Shown: positions 20,143-29,732, numbered from the stretch's first letter. The stretch: DNA of 64,000 nt from an uncultured Caryophanales bacterium (GCA_946544685.1 CAMNML010000005.1:1-64000), one strand, 5' to 3'. Notes: generated by a model from the sequence alone, not told the origin. A program made the numbers and translations.

Positions 20143-20501
20143 TACAATCACTTCCCTTATTGCCATTATATCATATATTTTTTTTTTTAAATAGTCTTTA
20201 TATACAAACCCACACAAATATATAATAAGTTAATTATAAAAAAAAGCGAACAAGCATAAAATATTCGAAAAATAGGAAAATATTATATGAGAATAGTGGT
20301 TAGTATTTATTACTACCTATGATTTTGTATTTGGTACAGTTGTTCGACTTCTTCTGTGCTGGACTAATAATGAATAATTCGAACTCTTTAATTAGAGTTC
20401 TTTTTGTTTAAAAAAAATAAATTATTAAAAATTCTATGATATAATAATGACATATAGATCTTGTTATAATAAGATTAAAAAAATATCATAAGGAGTAAAA
20501 C
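20143..20501. other. Gene-free stretch holding repeat copy C and the pepF promoter region
   Basis: No coding frame is supported. It contains the promoter side of the reverse-strand gene, a stretch of unassigned sequence (20220-20366), repeat copy C, and before pepF a TATAAT (20440-20445 area) and an AAGGAG ribosome site. Confidence 0.5.
20367..20409 (+). repeat. tRNA-Leu 3'-flank repeat, copy C
   Basis: AATAATGAATAATTCGAACT with the complete hairpin GAACTCT-TTAATT-AGAGTTC and T-run is identical to the flank after tRNA-Leu (copy A), 5.5 kb away. The tRNA part itself is not preserved (GGACT instead of GGTACC), so this looks like the far boundary of the island. Confidence 0.8.
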
Positions 20502-22229
20502 ATGGAATGGAATTTAGAAGAATTATTTAAAACAGAAGAAGAATTTTACAAAGAAATAGAAAGTATTAAAAAAGAACTAGAAACAATAAAACAATATGAA
20601 TCTGTAGAACTAAATCAAAATAATCTATTAGAACTTTTAGATAAAAAGTGGAAAATAAAAGAAAGAACAAATAATATACTAGTATACGGTTCACTTAGAT
20701 ATTATAAAAATATAAATGATAAACAAACTATTAACTTAAAAACAATTGCGGAAACCCTAAATAGTGAAGTAGATAAAAGCCTTAACTTCATAGATTTAAA
20801 AATATTAGAACTAGGAAAAGAAAAACTAGAACAATTTATAAAAGAAAATCAAAATCTAAAAACATATGAACTATATATAGATAATTTATTTAGAATACAA
20901 GAACATATAGAAGACGAAAAAACAAATGAAAAAATCAAACAAAATAATGACAAAATAAATGAATTACTAACTAAATATAATACACTAATTAGTGAAATGA
21001 AATTCGATACTATAGAAGAAAATGGAGAACAAATAGAAGTAAATAGTGGAAATTATTCAAAATTACTACAATCAAATAATCAAGAAACAAGAAGACAAGC
21101 ATACTTAAGTGTAGATAAAGCATATAAAGAAAAACAACAAGAATTCTTTGAAATACTAAAAGAAATATATGAACTTAGAATAGAAAACAGCAAACTAGAA
21201 AAATATGATAGTGTCTTAGAAAAAGTACTAACAAAAGAAAATATAGATAAAAAAATAATAGAAACACTTATTTCATCAGTAAATAAAAACCTATCATTAA
21301 TACATGAATATTTAAACATAAAATCAAGATTAAATAATCTAAAAACACCACATATATATGATTTTGGATTACAACCAAACAATATAAATGTAGAATATAC
21401 ACTAGAAGACGCAATAGAAATAATAAAAACAACACTAGAACCTCTCGGACAAGAATATATGAAAGTTGTAAACACACTACTAAATGGTCATATAGATACA
21501 ATACTAGATGAAAATAAGCATCAGTCAATAACATTCTCTTGGCATACATATTCATTCTTAAACTATAAAAATAGATATATCGATTAAAAAAATCTAATAC
21601 ATGAATTAGGACACATAGTAAACTATTATATGTCAATGCATAAACAACCATTTATGTACGAAGACTCAACAATATTTGTAGGAGAAACAGCCTCATTAGC
21701 AAACGAAATACTACTAAATAGATATCTGTACGAAAACTCAAAAACAAAAGAAGAAAAACTATTCTATTTAATTAAACAAATAGAAAACTACTTTACATCA
21801 GTATATAAACAAACAATGTATACAGAATTTGAATCAAAAATATATGAATTAATAAATTCAAATTCATTAACTCCAGAAAAAATAAATGAAGAATATATAA
21901 ATCTTATAAAAAAATACTATGGTAATAATATAGACTATAGTGATGCATCATGTGTAGAATGGATTAGACTAGGACACTTATTTAGATGGAGCTATTATCC
22001 ATATAAATACGCAACAGGACTAATTATTTCAAGCATACTAATAAATGAACTATTAGATACAAAAACACTAACAAAAGAAGAATATATAGAATTCTTATCA
22101 TCAGGAAGTAATACATACTCACTAGATTTATTAAGAAAAATAAAAATAGATTTAACAGATAATTCTATAATAGAAGATGGCTTTAAAGTATTAGAAAAAA
22201 GTATAAATCAATTAAATAAATATTCATAA
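20502..22229 (+). pseudogene. pepF: Oligoendopeptidase F (M3B family), interrupted by an in-frame TAA
   Basis: The frame is open from an ATG behind AAGGAG for 361 codons, meets TAA at 21585-21587, and continues in the same frame for 213 more. The product would be a zinc metallo-oligopeptidase: WNLEELFKTEEEFY at the start, and the zinc motif HELGH at codons 367-371, only five codons after the stop, then the glutamate region VGETASLANEILL and the C-terminal RWSYYPYKYATG. The first part alone lacks the active site. The remainder is undamaged, so the mutation is recent, or the stop is a sequencing error or read through. Normal length otherwise. Confidence 0.85.
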
Positions 22230-22243
22230 AAAGGAGGTGCACT

Positions 22244-22771
22244 ATGATAAAAACGCCACAAGAACTATTAGAATTTATGAGCGACTTTGAATATCAATGG
22301 ATGGATAAACAAGGTAACTTTCACGAAGAACTAACACCAGAAATGTATGAAAACTACTCATTGATGACTCCAGAAGAAGTATTAAAATATAAAAAAGGAA
22401 TATGTGTAGATCAAACCGAATTTGAGAGAGAATGGTTTTCTAAAAATAACTATGAACATAAAGTTATGGTAATACAAATACAAAGACAAGACTCAAAACC
22501 AGGACACCAATTTCTTATATATAAAGAAAATAATAAATACTATTGGTTTGAAAACGCGTGGTATGACGAAAAAGGAATACACGAATATAACTCATATGAA
22601 CAATTAATAGAAGATATCAGACAAAAATTTATAATACAAAATGATATAACAAAACAAGAACTAAATAAAATAGAAATATTTGAACAAATTAAATATCCAT
22701 ATCATATGAGCTATGAAGAAATGGATGAATATAGTGAGAATCAAGATAGACAAATTTCAAAATCTATATAA
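22244..22771 (+). CDS. Transglutaminase-like/cysteine peptidase-fold protein, 175 aa
   Basis: A soluble protein with a plausible Cys-His-Asn triad in the order of transglutaminase-like enzymes: KKGICVDQTEFEREW (Cys near residue 52), PGHQFLIYKENNKYYWFENAW (His near 87, Asn/Trp near 104). No specific family is recognised, and function is unknown. Excellent AAGGAGGTG ribosome site. It follows pepF by 14 bases and may have been co-transcribed with it. Confidence 0.7.
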   Translation: MIKTPQELLEFMSDFEYQWMDKQGNFHEELTPEMYENYSLMTPEEVLKYKKGICVDQTEFEREWFSKNNYEHKVMVIQIQRQDSKPGHQFLIYKENNKYYWFENAWYDEKGIHEYNSYEQLIEDIRQKFIIQNDITKQELNKIEIFEQIKYPYHMSYEEMDEYSENQDRQISKSI

Positions 22772-22789
22772 AAATAGTTGGAGGATTAT

Positions 22790-22888
22790 ATGAAATAATT
22801 TAAACATATAGGCTCATATGGATTAATAATAGATACTAATAAAACATTATTAATGCAAATGCACGATAATACAAATAAGTATTTATAA
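22790..22888 (+). pseudogene. Remnant of a NUDIX-like gene start
   Basis: After a good GGAGGAT ribosome site the frame reads Met-Lys-stop, then FKHIGSYGLIIDTNKTLLMQ and ends at TAA. The pattern of an N-terminal strand followed by YGLII and a second strand resembles the beginning of NUDIX hydrolases, with the third codon mutated to TAA and the rest lost. Family call is tentative. Confidence 0.35.
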
Positions 22889-22955
22889 ATATCATACACT
22901 TAACATATATACTCATTTTTCTTTATGAAAAAACAAAAATAAATTACATAAATTC

Positions 22956-22982
22956 AAGATAGTTTTTACTATCTTTTTATTA
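22956..22982 (+). terminator. Terminator before the tetR-ABC operon
   Basis: 8-bp stem AAGATAGT/ACTATCTT, 4-nt loop and T-rich tail. Confidence 0.75.
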
Positions 22983-23007
22983 TTGAAAATAAACAAAAAA
23001 ATAAAAG

Positions 23008-23036
23008 TTGACAAACAAAAAAATATATATTATAAT
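23008..23036 (+). promoter_or_regulatory. Promoter of the tetR-ABC exporter operon
   Basis: Consensus TTGACA (23008-23013) and TATAAT (23031-23036) with a 17-bp spacer. Confidence 0.85.
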
Positions 23037-23049
23037 TATTTATGAAAAC

Positions 23050-23062
23050 CGACCATCAGTCG
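23050..23062 (+). promoter_or_regulatory. Probable TetR operator
   Basis: The palindrome CGAC-CATCA-GTCG lies between the consensus promoter and the tetR ATG, about where transcription begins, an ideal place for autoregulation by the TetR protein encoded next. Assignment is inferred from position and symmetry. Confidence 0.5.
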
Positions 23063-23077
23063 AAAAGAGGGGGTATA

Positions 23078-23674
23078 ATGTCAAACAATAGAAAAGATGA
23101 ATTACTTCAAATAGCTTATAAAATGTTTATAACAAAAGGATATGATAACACAAGTGTAGATCAGATAATAAAAGAAGCAAATATTGCGAAAGGAACATAT
23201 TATTATTATTTTACAAGCAAAGAAGAAATGCTAGATCAAGTAATAGAAAAAATGATTACAGAAAAAATAGAACTTGCAAAAAAAATAGTAACAGAAAATT
23301 TAACCGTAGAAAGAAAACTATTAGGCATTATTTCCTCATTAAGACCAGCGTACAATGAATCCAGTATTATAGATGCACTCAATAATGAAGGAAACATTAA
23401 AATGCATAAAAAAGTAAATGAAAGAATACTTGATTCTGCTATTCCAATTTTAAAAGAAGTAGTTCAAGAAGGTAATGAAAAAAAGATTTTTAAATGCGAC
23501 AAAATAGAAAAGAGAATAAGAATAATATTAATACTAAGCACAGAATTATTCGATAATAATGAATTTGATCAAGATTATATAGAAATATTTATAGATACAA
23601 TAGAAAAAGTATTAGGTGCAAAAAAAGATTCAATGAAATTTATAATTAAATTAATAGGAGGATATAATGAATAA
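23078..23674 (+). CDS. TetR/AcrR family transcriptional regulator
   Basis: A 198-residue regulator with an N-terminal TetR helix-turn-helix: LLQIAYKMFITKGYDNTSVD then IIKEANIAKGTYYYYFTSKEEML near residues 25-50. The C-terminal ligand-binding region is variable, as usual. The ATG at 23078 follows GAGGGGGT; an upstream ATG at 23042 would include the operator and is less likely. It overlaps the ABC ATPase gene by 8 bases and so probably controls its own operon of an exporter, responding to an unknown compound. Confidence 0.92.
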   Translation: MSNNRKDELLQIAYKMFITKGYDNTSVDQIIKEANIAKGTYYYYFTSKEEMLDQVIEKMITEKIELAKKIVTENLTVERKLLGIISSLRPAYNESSIIDALNNEGNIKMHKKVNERILDSAIPILKEVVQEGNEKKIFKCDKIEKRIRIILILSTELFDNNEFDQDYIEIFIDTIEKVLGAKKDSMKFIIKLIGGYNE

Positions 23675-24422
23675 AATAATAAGTGCAAAAAAACTAATTA
23701 AAACATTTGAAAACAACGGGGTAAAACAAACAATAATTAATAATCTAGATCTAGATATTTATGAAAATGATTTTACTATAATAATGGGATCAAGTGGTGC
23801 AGGAAAATCTACATTAATGTATAGTTTGTCGGGAATGGATTCTCCAACAAAAGGAAGCATTATTTTCAACAATAGAGATATAACAAAAATGAGTCCAGAC
23901 GAATTAGCTGTATTTAGAAGAAAAAACTGCGGATTTGTTTTTCAACAAGTATATATGTTAGACAAAATGAGTTTACTTGATAATGTTTTAGTAGCTGGAC
24001 TATTGGTTAATAATGATAAAAAAGAAATATTAAACCAAGCAAAATTATTATTCAAAAAAGTAAATCTAAAAGAAGCAACAATAAGAAAAAATGTTAATCA
24101 AATATCTGGTGGAGAAGCTCAAAGAGCAGGAATAGTAAGAGCTGCCATAAATAAACCAGTTTGTCTATTTGCTGATGAACCTACAGGAGCATTAAATTCA
24201 GAAAACTCAACAGCAGTATTAGATGTACTAACATCACTTAATAATGACGGACAAAGCATTATAATGGTAACGCATGATAAGAAAAGTGCACTAAGAGGAA
24301 ATAGAATTATATACCTAAAAGATGGTAAAATATTTGGTGAACTAAAGCTTGATAAATACACAGAAGAATCGAAAACAAGAAATGAAAAATTAGATAAATT
24401 CTTAAAAGATATGGGGTGGTAA
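23667..24422 (+). CDS. ABC transporter ATP-binding protein (MacB/LolD type)
   Basis: A 251-residue ATPase with Walker A MGSSGAGKSTLMYSLSGMD, the Q-loop FVFQQVYML, signature QISGGEAQRAGIVRAA (LSGGE-type), Walker B CLFADEPTGAL and the switch histidine VTHDKKS. This is the MacB/FtsE-like subclass that pairs with FtsX-fold permeases to export peptides or drive mechanotransmission. The start lies inside the tetR coding end, and the stop is followed after one base by the permease gene. Confidence 0.93.
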   Translation: MNKIISAKKLIKTFENNGVKQTIINNLDLDIYENDFTIIMGSSGAGKSTLMYSLSGMDSPTKGSIIFNNRDITKMSPDELAVFRRKNCGFVFQQVYMLDKMSLLDNVLVAGLLVNNDKKEILNQAKLLFKKVNLKEATIRKNVNQISGGEAQRAGIVRAAINKPVCLFADEPTGALNSENSTAVLDVLTSLNNDGQSIIMVTHDKKSALRGNRIIYLKDGKIFGELKLDKYTEESKTRNEKLDKFLKDMGW

Positions 24423-24423
24423 T

Positions 24424-26730
24424 ATGAAAAAAATATTAACACTCCAAAAAGGATTCTTTAAAAAAAACATAAAAGATATAATATCATTTTCGTTAATACT
24501 TTTTATATCAATAATGTTTTTTAACAGTGCATCAGTAGTAAAAAATAATATTGATAAAGCATATGAAAAAAAATTCAATGAACTAAAAACAAGCAACGTT
24601 TCATTTAATATAAGTAGCGTAAGTTACAAAGAAGAAATAATAAACTATATAAAAAATATAGAAAATGTAAAACAAGTAGAATATAAAAAAGGAATAATGG
24701 CGAGTATTCCAATAAATATGGATGGAGCTGAGCAAGATCAAAATATAGTTTTCTATAATTTAAAAGACACATTTAACTTAAACAAATATCTTGTGATAGA
24801 ATCAAATGATAATGTTAACAACAGTATTTATCTATCATATTACATATATACACACACTAACTTAAAACTAGGGGATAAGTTTGAATATGAAATAAATAAT
24901 AACAAATATGAAAATACCCTAGATGGCGTTATAGAAGAAATGCAATATGGAAACTATAGTTCATCAATTATTCCACAATATTTATCCGATGATGCATACA
25001 AAAAACTATTGAACGACAATCCATATAATGAAATTGTAACAATATCAATAGAAACAGATGATAGCGAAACAGTATATAACAAAATATCAAAGTATTTAAG
25101 CGAAGAAAATATAATGATAATAAATAAAAGCTATGATGAACAAGCAAAAAATCAAAGACTAGCAATTGCTAATATATTAGTAACAATAATAACTTTCTTC
25201 TCAGTCTTAATACTATTAGTAAGTTTGTTAGTTAGTAAATTTAAAATATCAGAATCAATAGAAGAAGATATAAAAAATATGGGAGTTCTAAAAGCACTAG
25301 GATATACAAGTAATGAAATAATAATATCAATTATTTGTCCATACTTACTAAGTGGGATAATATCAAGTGTAATAGGTATTGGTTTGTCATTAATAATAAT
25401 CCCATTAATATCAAAAATAATAGAAATGCAATCAGGATTTATTTGGAATCCAAATATTGATATGGTAACAAATACAATATCATTTCTAATAAGCATTACA
25501 TTAATACTTATATTTACAATATCAAGTGCAAAAGTAATAAAAAAACTAAATCCAATAAATGCAATAAGAGAAATAAAAAATACCAAAATAAGCAAGAATC
25601 ATTTTGAAGTAGACAAAACAAAAGGAAATATTAATATTATAATAATGCTAAAGAACTTTATAAATTCAAAAAAACAAAATATACTATTAGGTATAGTATT
25701 ACTATTTATAACACTAATAGTATCATTCGTAGTAACATTATATTACAATGTTAATGTTAATCCTATAAACTTTATAAATACATTAGTAGAAGAACACCCA
25801 GATGTAATGCTAAATGTAAATAGCGATATAAAAGAAGAAATAAGAAAATTAGAAAACGTAAAAAACATTATATATTATAGTGATAAAGAAGTCATAAATT
25901 ATAAAGATAATACATACAACGCATTTATAGCAGAAAACTTCAACAACCTAGCAAATGATATATGTTATGAAGGAAAAAATCCAAGTAATTCAAATGAAAT
26001 TGCGCTAGGAAGCAAAATCAAAGAAAAATATAATTTAAAAATAAACGATTTAATAACAATAAAAAAAGATGACAAGATTCATGAATATAAAATAGTTGGA
26101 TTTATTCAATCAGTAAATTATTCTGGGGAAGTAGTAGAATTAACACTAGAAGGATACAAAAATCTAAACGAAACTTATCAACCAGACAACTTATACATAT
26201 ATCTAAATGATGAATCCAAATCATCAGAATTTATTAATCATGTAAAAGAAACATATGAGTCAAATATTAACTCATCATTAGACTATGCAGAATCTATGAA
26301 GAGTGCATTAACAATGTATGTTTCAATTGTAAGCATAATAAGCATAGTAATAATAGTAATAACAATAATACTAGTATACTTAATATTATTTATACTAACA
26401 ACATCAATAATATTAAAGAAAAAAACAGAATTTGGAATACTAAAATCATTAGGATATAAAAATAATCAATTAATAAGTCACATAATTGGAGGATTTTTAC
26501 CAGGAGTGACAATAAGTATTATACTAGGAATAATACTAAGCAAAATATTTATGAATAGTATATATACATTCATATTTAAAAATGTCGGAGCATATAAAGT
26601 TAGCTTTAATTATCCAGTAATGCTATATATTACAATAGGATTAATAATACTTTTCAGCACAATAATATTACAAATAATACTATCAAGAAAAATAAAAAAA
26701 ATATCTGTATATTCATTAATAAAGGAGTGA
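24424..26730 (+). CDS. ABC transporter permease, FtsX/MacB-like, 768 aa
   Basis: The protein has an N-terminal membrane helix (residues 19-37), a large outer domain, three helices in the region 240-380 forming a FtsX domain (with MGVLKALGYTSNEII), another outer domain (440-610) and a second FtsX domain at the C-terminus (FGILKSLGYKNNQLISHIIG). This two-FtsX layout with about eight to ten helices is typical of Bacillota antimicrobial-peptide or lipid exporters. Partner of the ATPase just upstream. Substrate unknown. Confidence 0.9.
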   Translation: MKKILTLQKGFFKKNIKDIISFSLILFISIMFFNSASVVKNNIDKAYEKKFNELKTSNVSFNISSVSYKEEIINYIKNIENVKQVEYKKGIMASIPINMDGAEQDQNIVFYNLKDTFNLNKYLVIESNDNVNNSIYLSYYIYTHTNLKLGDKFEYEINNNKYENTLDGVIEEMQYGNYSSSIIPQYLSDDAYKKLLNDNPYNEIVTISIETDDSETVYNKISKYLSEENIMIINKSYDEQAKNQRLAIANILVTIITFFSVLILLVSLLVSKFKISESIEEDIKNMGVLKALGYTSNEIIISIICPYLLSGIISSVIGIGLSLIIIPLISKIIEMQSGFIWNPNIDMVTNTISFLISITLILIFTISSAKVIKKLNPINAIREIKNTKISKNHFEVDKTKGNINIIIMLKNFINSKKQNILLGIVLLFITLIVSFVVTLYYNVNVNPINFINTLVEEHPDVMLNVNSDIKEEIRKLENVKNIIYYSDKEVINYKDNTYNAFIAENFNNLANDICYEGKNPSNSNEIALGSKIKEKYNLKINDLITIKKDDKIHEYKIVGFIQSVNYSGEVVELTLEGYKNLNETYQPDNLYIYLNDESKSSEFINHVKETYESNINSSLDYAESMKSALTMYVSIVSIISIVIIVITIILVYLILFILTTSIILKKKTEFGILKSLGYKNNQLISHIIGGFLPGVTISIILGIILSKIFMNSIYTFIFKNVGAYKVSFNYPVMLYITIGLIILFSTIILQIILSRKIKKISVYSLIKE

Positions 26731-26734
26731 TAAA

Positions 26735-26959
26735 ATGAAAGATATAAGAAAAAAATTAAGAACAGTAACAAAAAAAAGTGAAAAAGACTGCAATATTATA
26801 AACGATATTCTAAATGAACATTTTATTATTGGAAAAAATAATAAAATAAAAATATGTAATGACTTTATGGTTAGATTAGGTATATCAAATGATCAAGCAG
26901 ACGAATTATACAATCAATGTATAAGTATTATTGTTAAAGGAATATTCAAAAGAAAATAA
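26735..26959 (+). CDS. Hypothetical basic protein, 74 aa, in the exporter operon
   Basis: A soluble, lysine-rich small protein (IRKKLRTVTKKSEKDCNII, then a helical end SNDQADELYNQCISIIVKGI). No family recognised. It sits 4 bases after the permease behind AAAGGAGTGAT and before the operon terminator, so it is translated as the fourth gene of the TetR-ABC unit. The middle (HFIIGKNNKIKICNDFMVRL) has a helix-turn-helix-like feel but no clear motif. Confidence 0.65.
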   Translation: MKDIRKKLRTVTKKSEKDCNIINDILNEHFIIGKNNKIKICNDFMVRLGISNDQADELYNQCISIIVKGIFKRK

Positions 26960-26965
26960 TATATG

Positions 26966-26989
26966 AAAAAAGACATAAGTCTTTTTTTA
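26966..26989 (+). terminator. Terminator of the TetR-ABC operon
   Basis: Stem AAAAAAGAC/GTCTTTTTT around ATAA with T-run. Confidence 0.75.
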
Positions 26990-27018
26990 TTCACAAATTT
27001 TTAAACTAAAAAAAATAC

Positions 27019-27046
27019 TTGAAAAAATATAATAAAAGTGTATAAT
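27019..27046 (+). promoter_or_regulatory. Promoter of the 27075 gene
   Basis: TTGAAA, 16-bp spacer, TATAAT (27041-27046), 28 bases before the start codon. Confidence 0.7.
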
Positions 27047-27074
27047 ATTTAACAACTTTGAGAGGGGGATGAGC

Positions 27075-27740
27075 ATGGCAGAATGCGGTCATTATGAATA
27101 TGCATATGGATTGTTTCGTTATGATAAATGCGATATAGAAGGAAACGTAAGTTCTGGAGCAGTAGAAAGAAGAAATAGAGAATCAGGCGGAGATTGGTAT
27201 TCTAAATATTGCAGAGATAGTTATTATGCAGAAAGAGATTGTGCAGTATACAACGAATATCACGGTTGTCATATAGTAACAGCTGTATGTGATACATTAA
27301 AAGAACCAAAATATATAAGAATTTCAGAAGGCTTTAAAGAAAAATTGATTGGAATTGGAAAATACCAAGAACAATTAGCTATATATAATGCAATAGGACC
27401 TGTCATAGCAAACAGAATAAGAGGCAATGAAAGAATCTGCAAAATACTTCTTGAAAGAACAATAAAACCAGTATGCAAATTAATTGAAGCAGGACAAGAT
27501 GAAGAAGCTTTAAAACAATTTACTGACATGGTTACACAATTCATAGAACCAGAATATAGAACAAATCAAGAAAATGTTAAGCCTAACGGAGTATTTACTG
27601 AGATAATGCAGTATGATTCAAAAACAATAAGAGACTGTGAACAAGCTGCAACAACACATTTATGCATACATAGATTTGATGAAATGACGAGACCACCTAA
27701 GTATAATTCAAAAAGATTAGAATTAAATCTACAAAGATAG
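27075..27740 (+). CDS. Cysteine-rich conserved hypothetical protein, 221 aa
   Basis: No family recognised. The first 75 residues hold eight cysteines in short spacings (AECGHY, YDKCDIEG, SKYCRDSYYAERDCAVY, YHGCHIVTAVCDT), a pattern that could bind metal or form disulphides, yet there is no signal peptide. The second half is helical (IAIYN-like LAIYNAIGPVIANRIRGNER) and ends with CEQAATTHLCIHRFDE. ATG at 27069 abuts the GAGGGGG ribosome site, so 27075 is the likely start. Monocistronic, with its own promoter and terminator. Confidence 0.7.
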   Translation: MAECGHYEYAYGLFRYDKCDIEGNVSSGAVERRNRESGGDWYSKYCRDSYYAERDCAVYNEYHGCHIVTAVCDTLKEPKYIRISEGFKEKLIGIGKYQEQLAIYNAIGPVIANRIRGNERICKILLERTIKPVCKLIEAGQDEEALKQFTDMVTQFIEPEYRTNQENVKPNGVFTEIMQYDSKTIRDCEQAATTHLCIHRFDEMTRPPKYNSKRLELNLQR

Positions 27741-27763
27741 AAAATAAATTCTATCTTTTTTTC
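27733..27763 (+). terminator. Terminator after the cysteine-rich gene
   Basis: 8-bp stem AAAGATAG/CTATCTTT with a 10-nt loop and T-run, overlapping the stop codon. Confidence 0.8.
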
Positions 27764-27866
27764 TTGTAAAAAATGTCAAATTATGTGTAAAATTAACGAT
27801 ATTATTATATAAATTCCTTTAATATAGCTATATAAAATGAGATAATAGAATAAAGGAGGAATTCAT

Positions 27867-29660
27867 ATGGATAGAAGATTTGATGACAATATTGAAATAA
27901 TTGAAATAGACGACAATGAAATCGAAATCATTGAAATTGAAGATGAAACTCCTCTTAACTTAAAAGAATATAATAATTTAAATGAAAACTTATTAACTAA
28001 AATAAGAAAAAAACTAACAACAAAAACAGCAGCGATAGTAACAGTTGCTTCATTAACACTTTTAGTAACACTAAGTGGTGTATTTATGATAAATAAAAAG
28101 CAACAAGAAAATGAATGGAAAAAACAAACAAGCTTAACTTATTCAGAAATTAATGATAATATAAAATTTGAAATAAATAATCCAGAATATAATACAGTAC
28201 AAGTAAATCAAAACTATGAAGAAATGGGAGCAACAGTACTAATTGATGGAGAAGACCATAGCGATGAAATTACAATTGATAAAAGTAATCTAGACTTAAC
28301 AAAAGTAGGGACATATCACGTTGTATACACATACACAAGAAATATAAATCAAATAAAAACATTGTATAGAACAATAAATGTAATAGATACAGAAGCACCA
28401 ACAATAAAAACATTAGGTGAAAGTGTATATACAATGTTAGTAAATGATAAATATCAAGAACCAGGTGTACTTGTAACTGATAATTCAAATGAGAATTTAT
28501 TAGATAAAGTAGAAATAGAAAACAATATAAATACAAAAGTTCCAGGAATCTATCAAATAAAATACACAGTAAAAGATAGTAGCGGAAATGAATCAACAAC
28601 ATACCGTACAGTACAAGTAAAAAACACATATGTAACAAATACAAATAGCATTACATATAACGAATTCACAGATAAAGGATTATTTATAAAAGGAATGGTA
28701 CAAGATAATAGTTTCAAATATCAAATGCTATTAAAAAATAAAACAACAGGAAATGAACTAACAGTAGAAACACAAAAAACAAATAATCACTATTATCAAT
28801 TACTATTAGATGTAACAAACTTAGAAAATGGAACATATGAATTATATTTAGTTAATAATAAATTAGAACCATTAACAAATAATATGAACATGTATTCAAG
28901 AATAGTAAGAGCTCATATAGGAAATAAACTTGTAACAATGAATTATGAAAAATCAAAAGTAAATATAACTATAGAAAATTTTGAATATTTATATGATGTA
29001 GTAATAGACCCAGGCCATGGTGGAGACGATACAGGCGCAACAAATGGAAAATATGTTGAAAGAAATATTAATTTAGAACAATCACTATACGAAAAACAAA
29101 GATATGAACAACACGGATTAAGAGTATTACTATTGAGAGATACAAATAAAAACTATGGAACAGTAATGGGAGATGAAAATTGGCAATTAGTAGAACAAAA
29201 AGCATATGCTGTTGGATACTACGGAGCTGTATCAAAAATAATATATAGTAATCATCACAATAGTTCAGGAAATGAGACATCAAGGGGATGGGAAATATTA
29301 GTTCCAGCAGGTAAATCATATGAAGATTTAAAAACAGAACATAAAATAGCAGACACATGGTCTAACATGTATATTAAACAAACAAATCCATACTATCGTT
29401 TTTACACAAGAGATTTTGAAACAGGAACTGCAAACAACAAGATAAATGGTGAAATATATAATTTTGAAGACTATTATGCAGTAATAAGAATACCAAATAA
29501 ACTATTCAACGTAAAAAACGTTCTTTATGAAGGAGCATACATTAATAACAGCTCTGATATGTATTGGTATTATAAAGAAGAAAATTGGAAAAAACTAAGT
29601 GAAATAAAAATAAAAGAATATGTAGAGTCAATAGGAGTTAAATATATAGAACCAAAATAA
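27867..29660 (+). CDS. N-acetylmuramoyl-L-alanine amidase with Ig-like domains
   Basis: A 597-residue membrane-anchored wall hydrolase. Residues 1-50 are acidic and cytoplasmic, and one helix (AAIVTVASLTLLVTLSGVFMI, about 54-74) anchors the protein. Two bacterial Ig-like (DUF5011-type) domains follow, recognised by GTYHVVYTYTR ... DTEAPTI and GIYQIKYTVKDSSGN. The C-terminal 230 residues are an Amidase_3 domain with zinc motifs DPGHGGDDTGA (His, near 385) and SNHHNSSG (His, near 465), and the conserved glutamate region YEGAYINN. It cleaves the amide bond between MurNAc and L-Ala of the peptide stem. AAAGGAGGA ribosome site. Confidence 0.9.
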   Translation: MDRRFDDNIEIIEIDDNEIEIIEIEDETPLNLKEYNNLNENLLTKIRKKLTTKTAAIVTVASLTLLVTLSGVFMINKKQQENEWKKQTSLTYSEINDNIKFEINNPEYNTVQVNQNYEEMGATVLIDGEDHSDEITIDKSNLDLTKVGTYHVVYTYTRNINQIKTLYRTINVIDTEAPTIKTLGESVYTMLVNDKYQEPGVLVTDNSNENLLDKVEIENNINTKVPGIYQIKYTVKDSSGNESTTYRTVQVKNTYVTNTNSITYNEFTDKGLFIKGMVQDNSFKYQMLLKNKTTGNELTVETQKTNNHYYQLLLDVTNLENGTYELYLVNNKLEPLTNNMNMYSRIVRAHIGNKLVTMNYEKSKVNITIENFEYLYDVVIDPGHGGDDTGATNGKYVERNINLEQSLYEKQRYEQHGLRVLLLRDTNKNYGTVMGDENWQLVEQKAYAVGYYGAVSKIIYSNHHNSSGNETSRGWEILVPAGKSYEDLKTEHKIADTWSNMYIKQTNPYYRFYTRDFETGTANNKINGEIYNFEDYYAVIRIPNKLFNVKNVLYEGAYINNSSDMYWYYKEENWKKLSEIKIKEYVESIGVKYIEPK

Positions 29661-29732
29661 CAGAAATACTGTAAATTATTGCAAAAACAAATACTTTTTG
29701 ATATACTATGTACATTGAAGGAGGTTTCCAGT

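Noticed and set aside
20220..20366. Possible decayed tRNA or integrase before repeat copy C
   Set aside because: Neither a cloverleaf nor a recombinase motif could be drawn from the sequence.
21585..21587. In-frame stop in pepF as codon reassignment
   Set aside because: TAA ends many intact genes in this window, so reassignment is not plausible.
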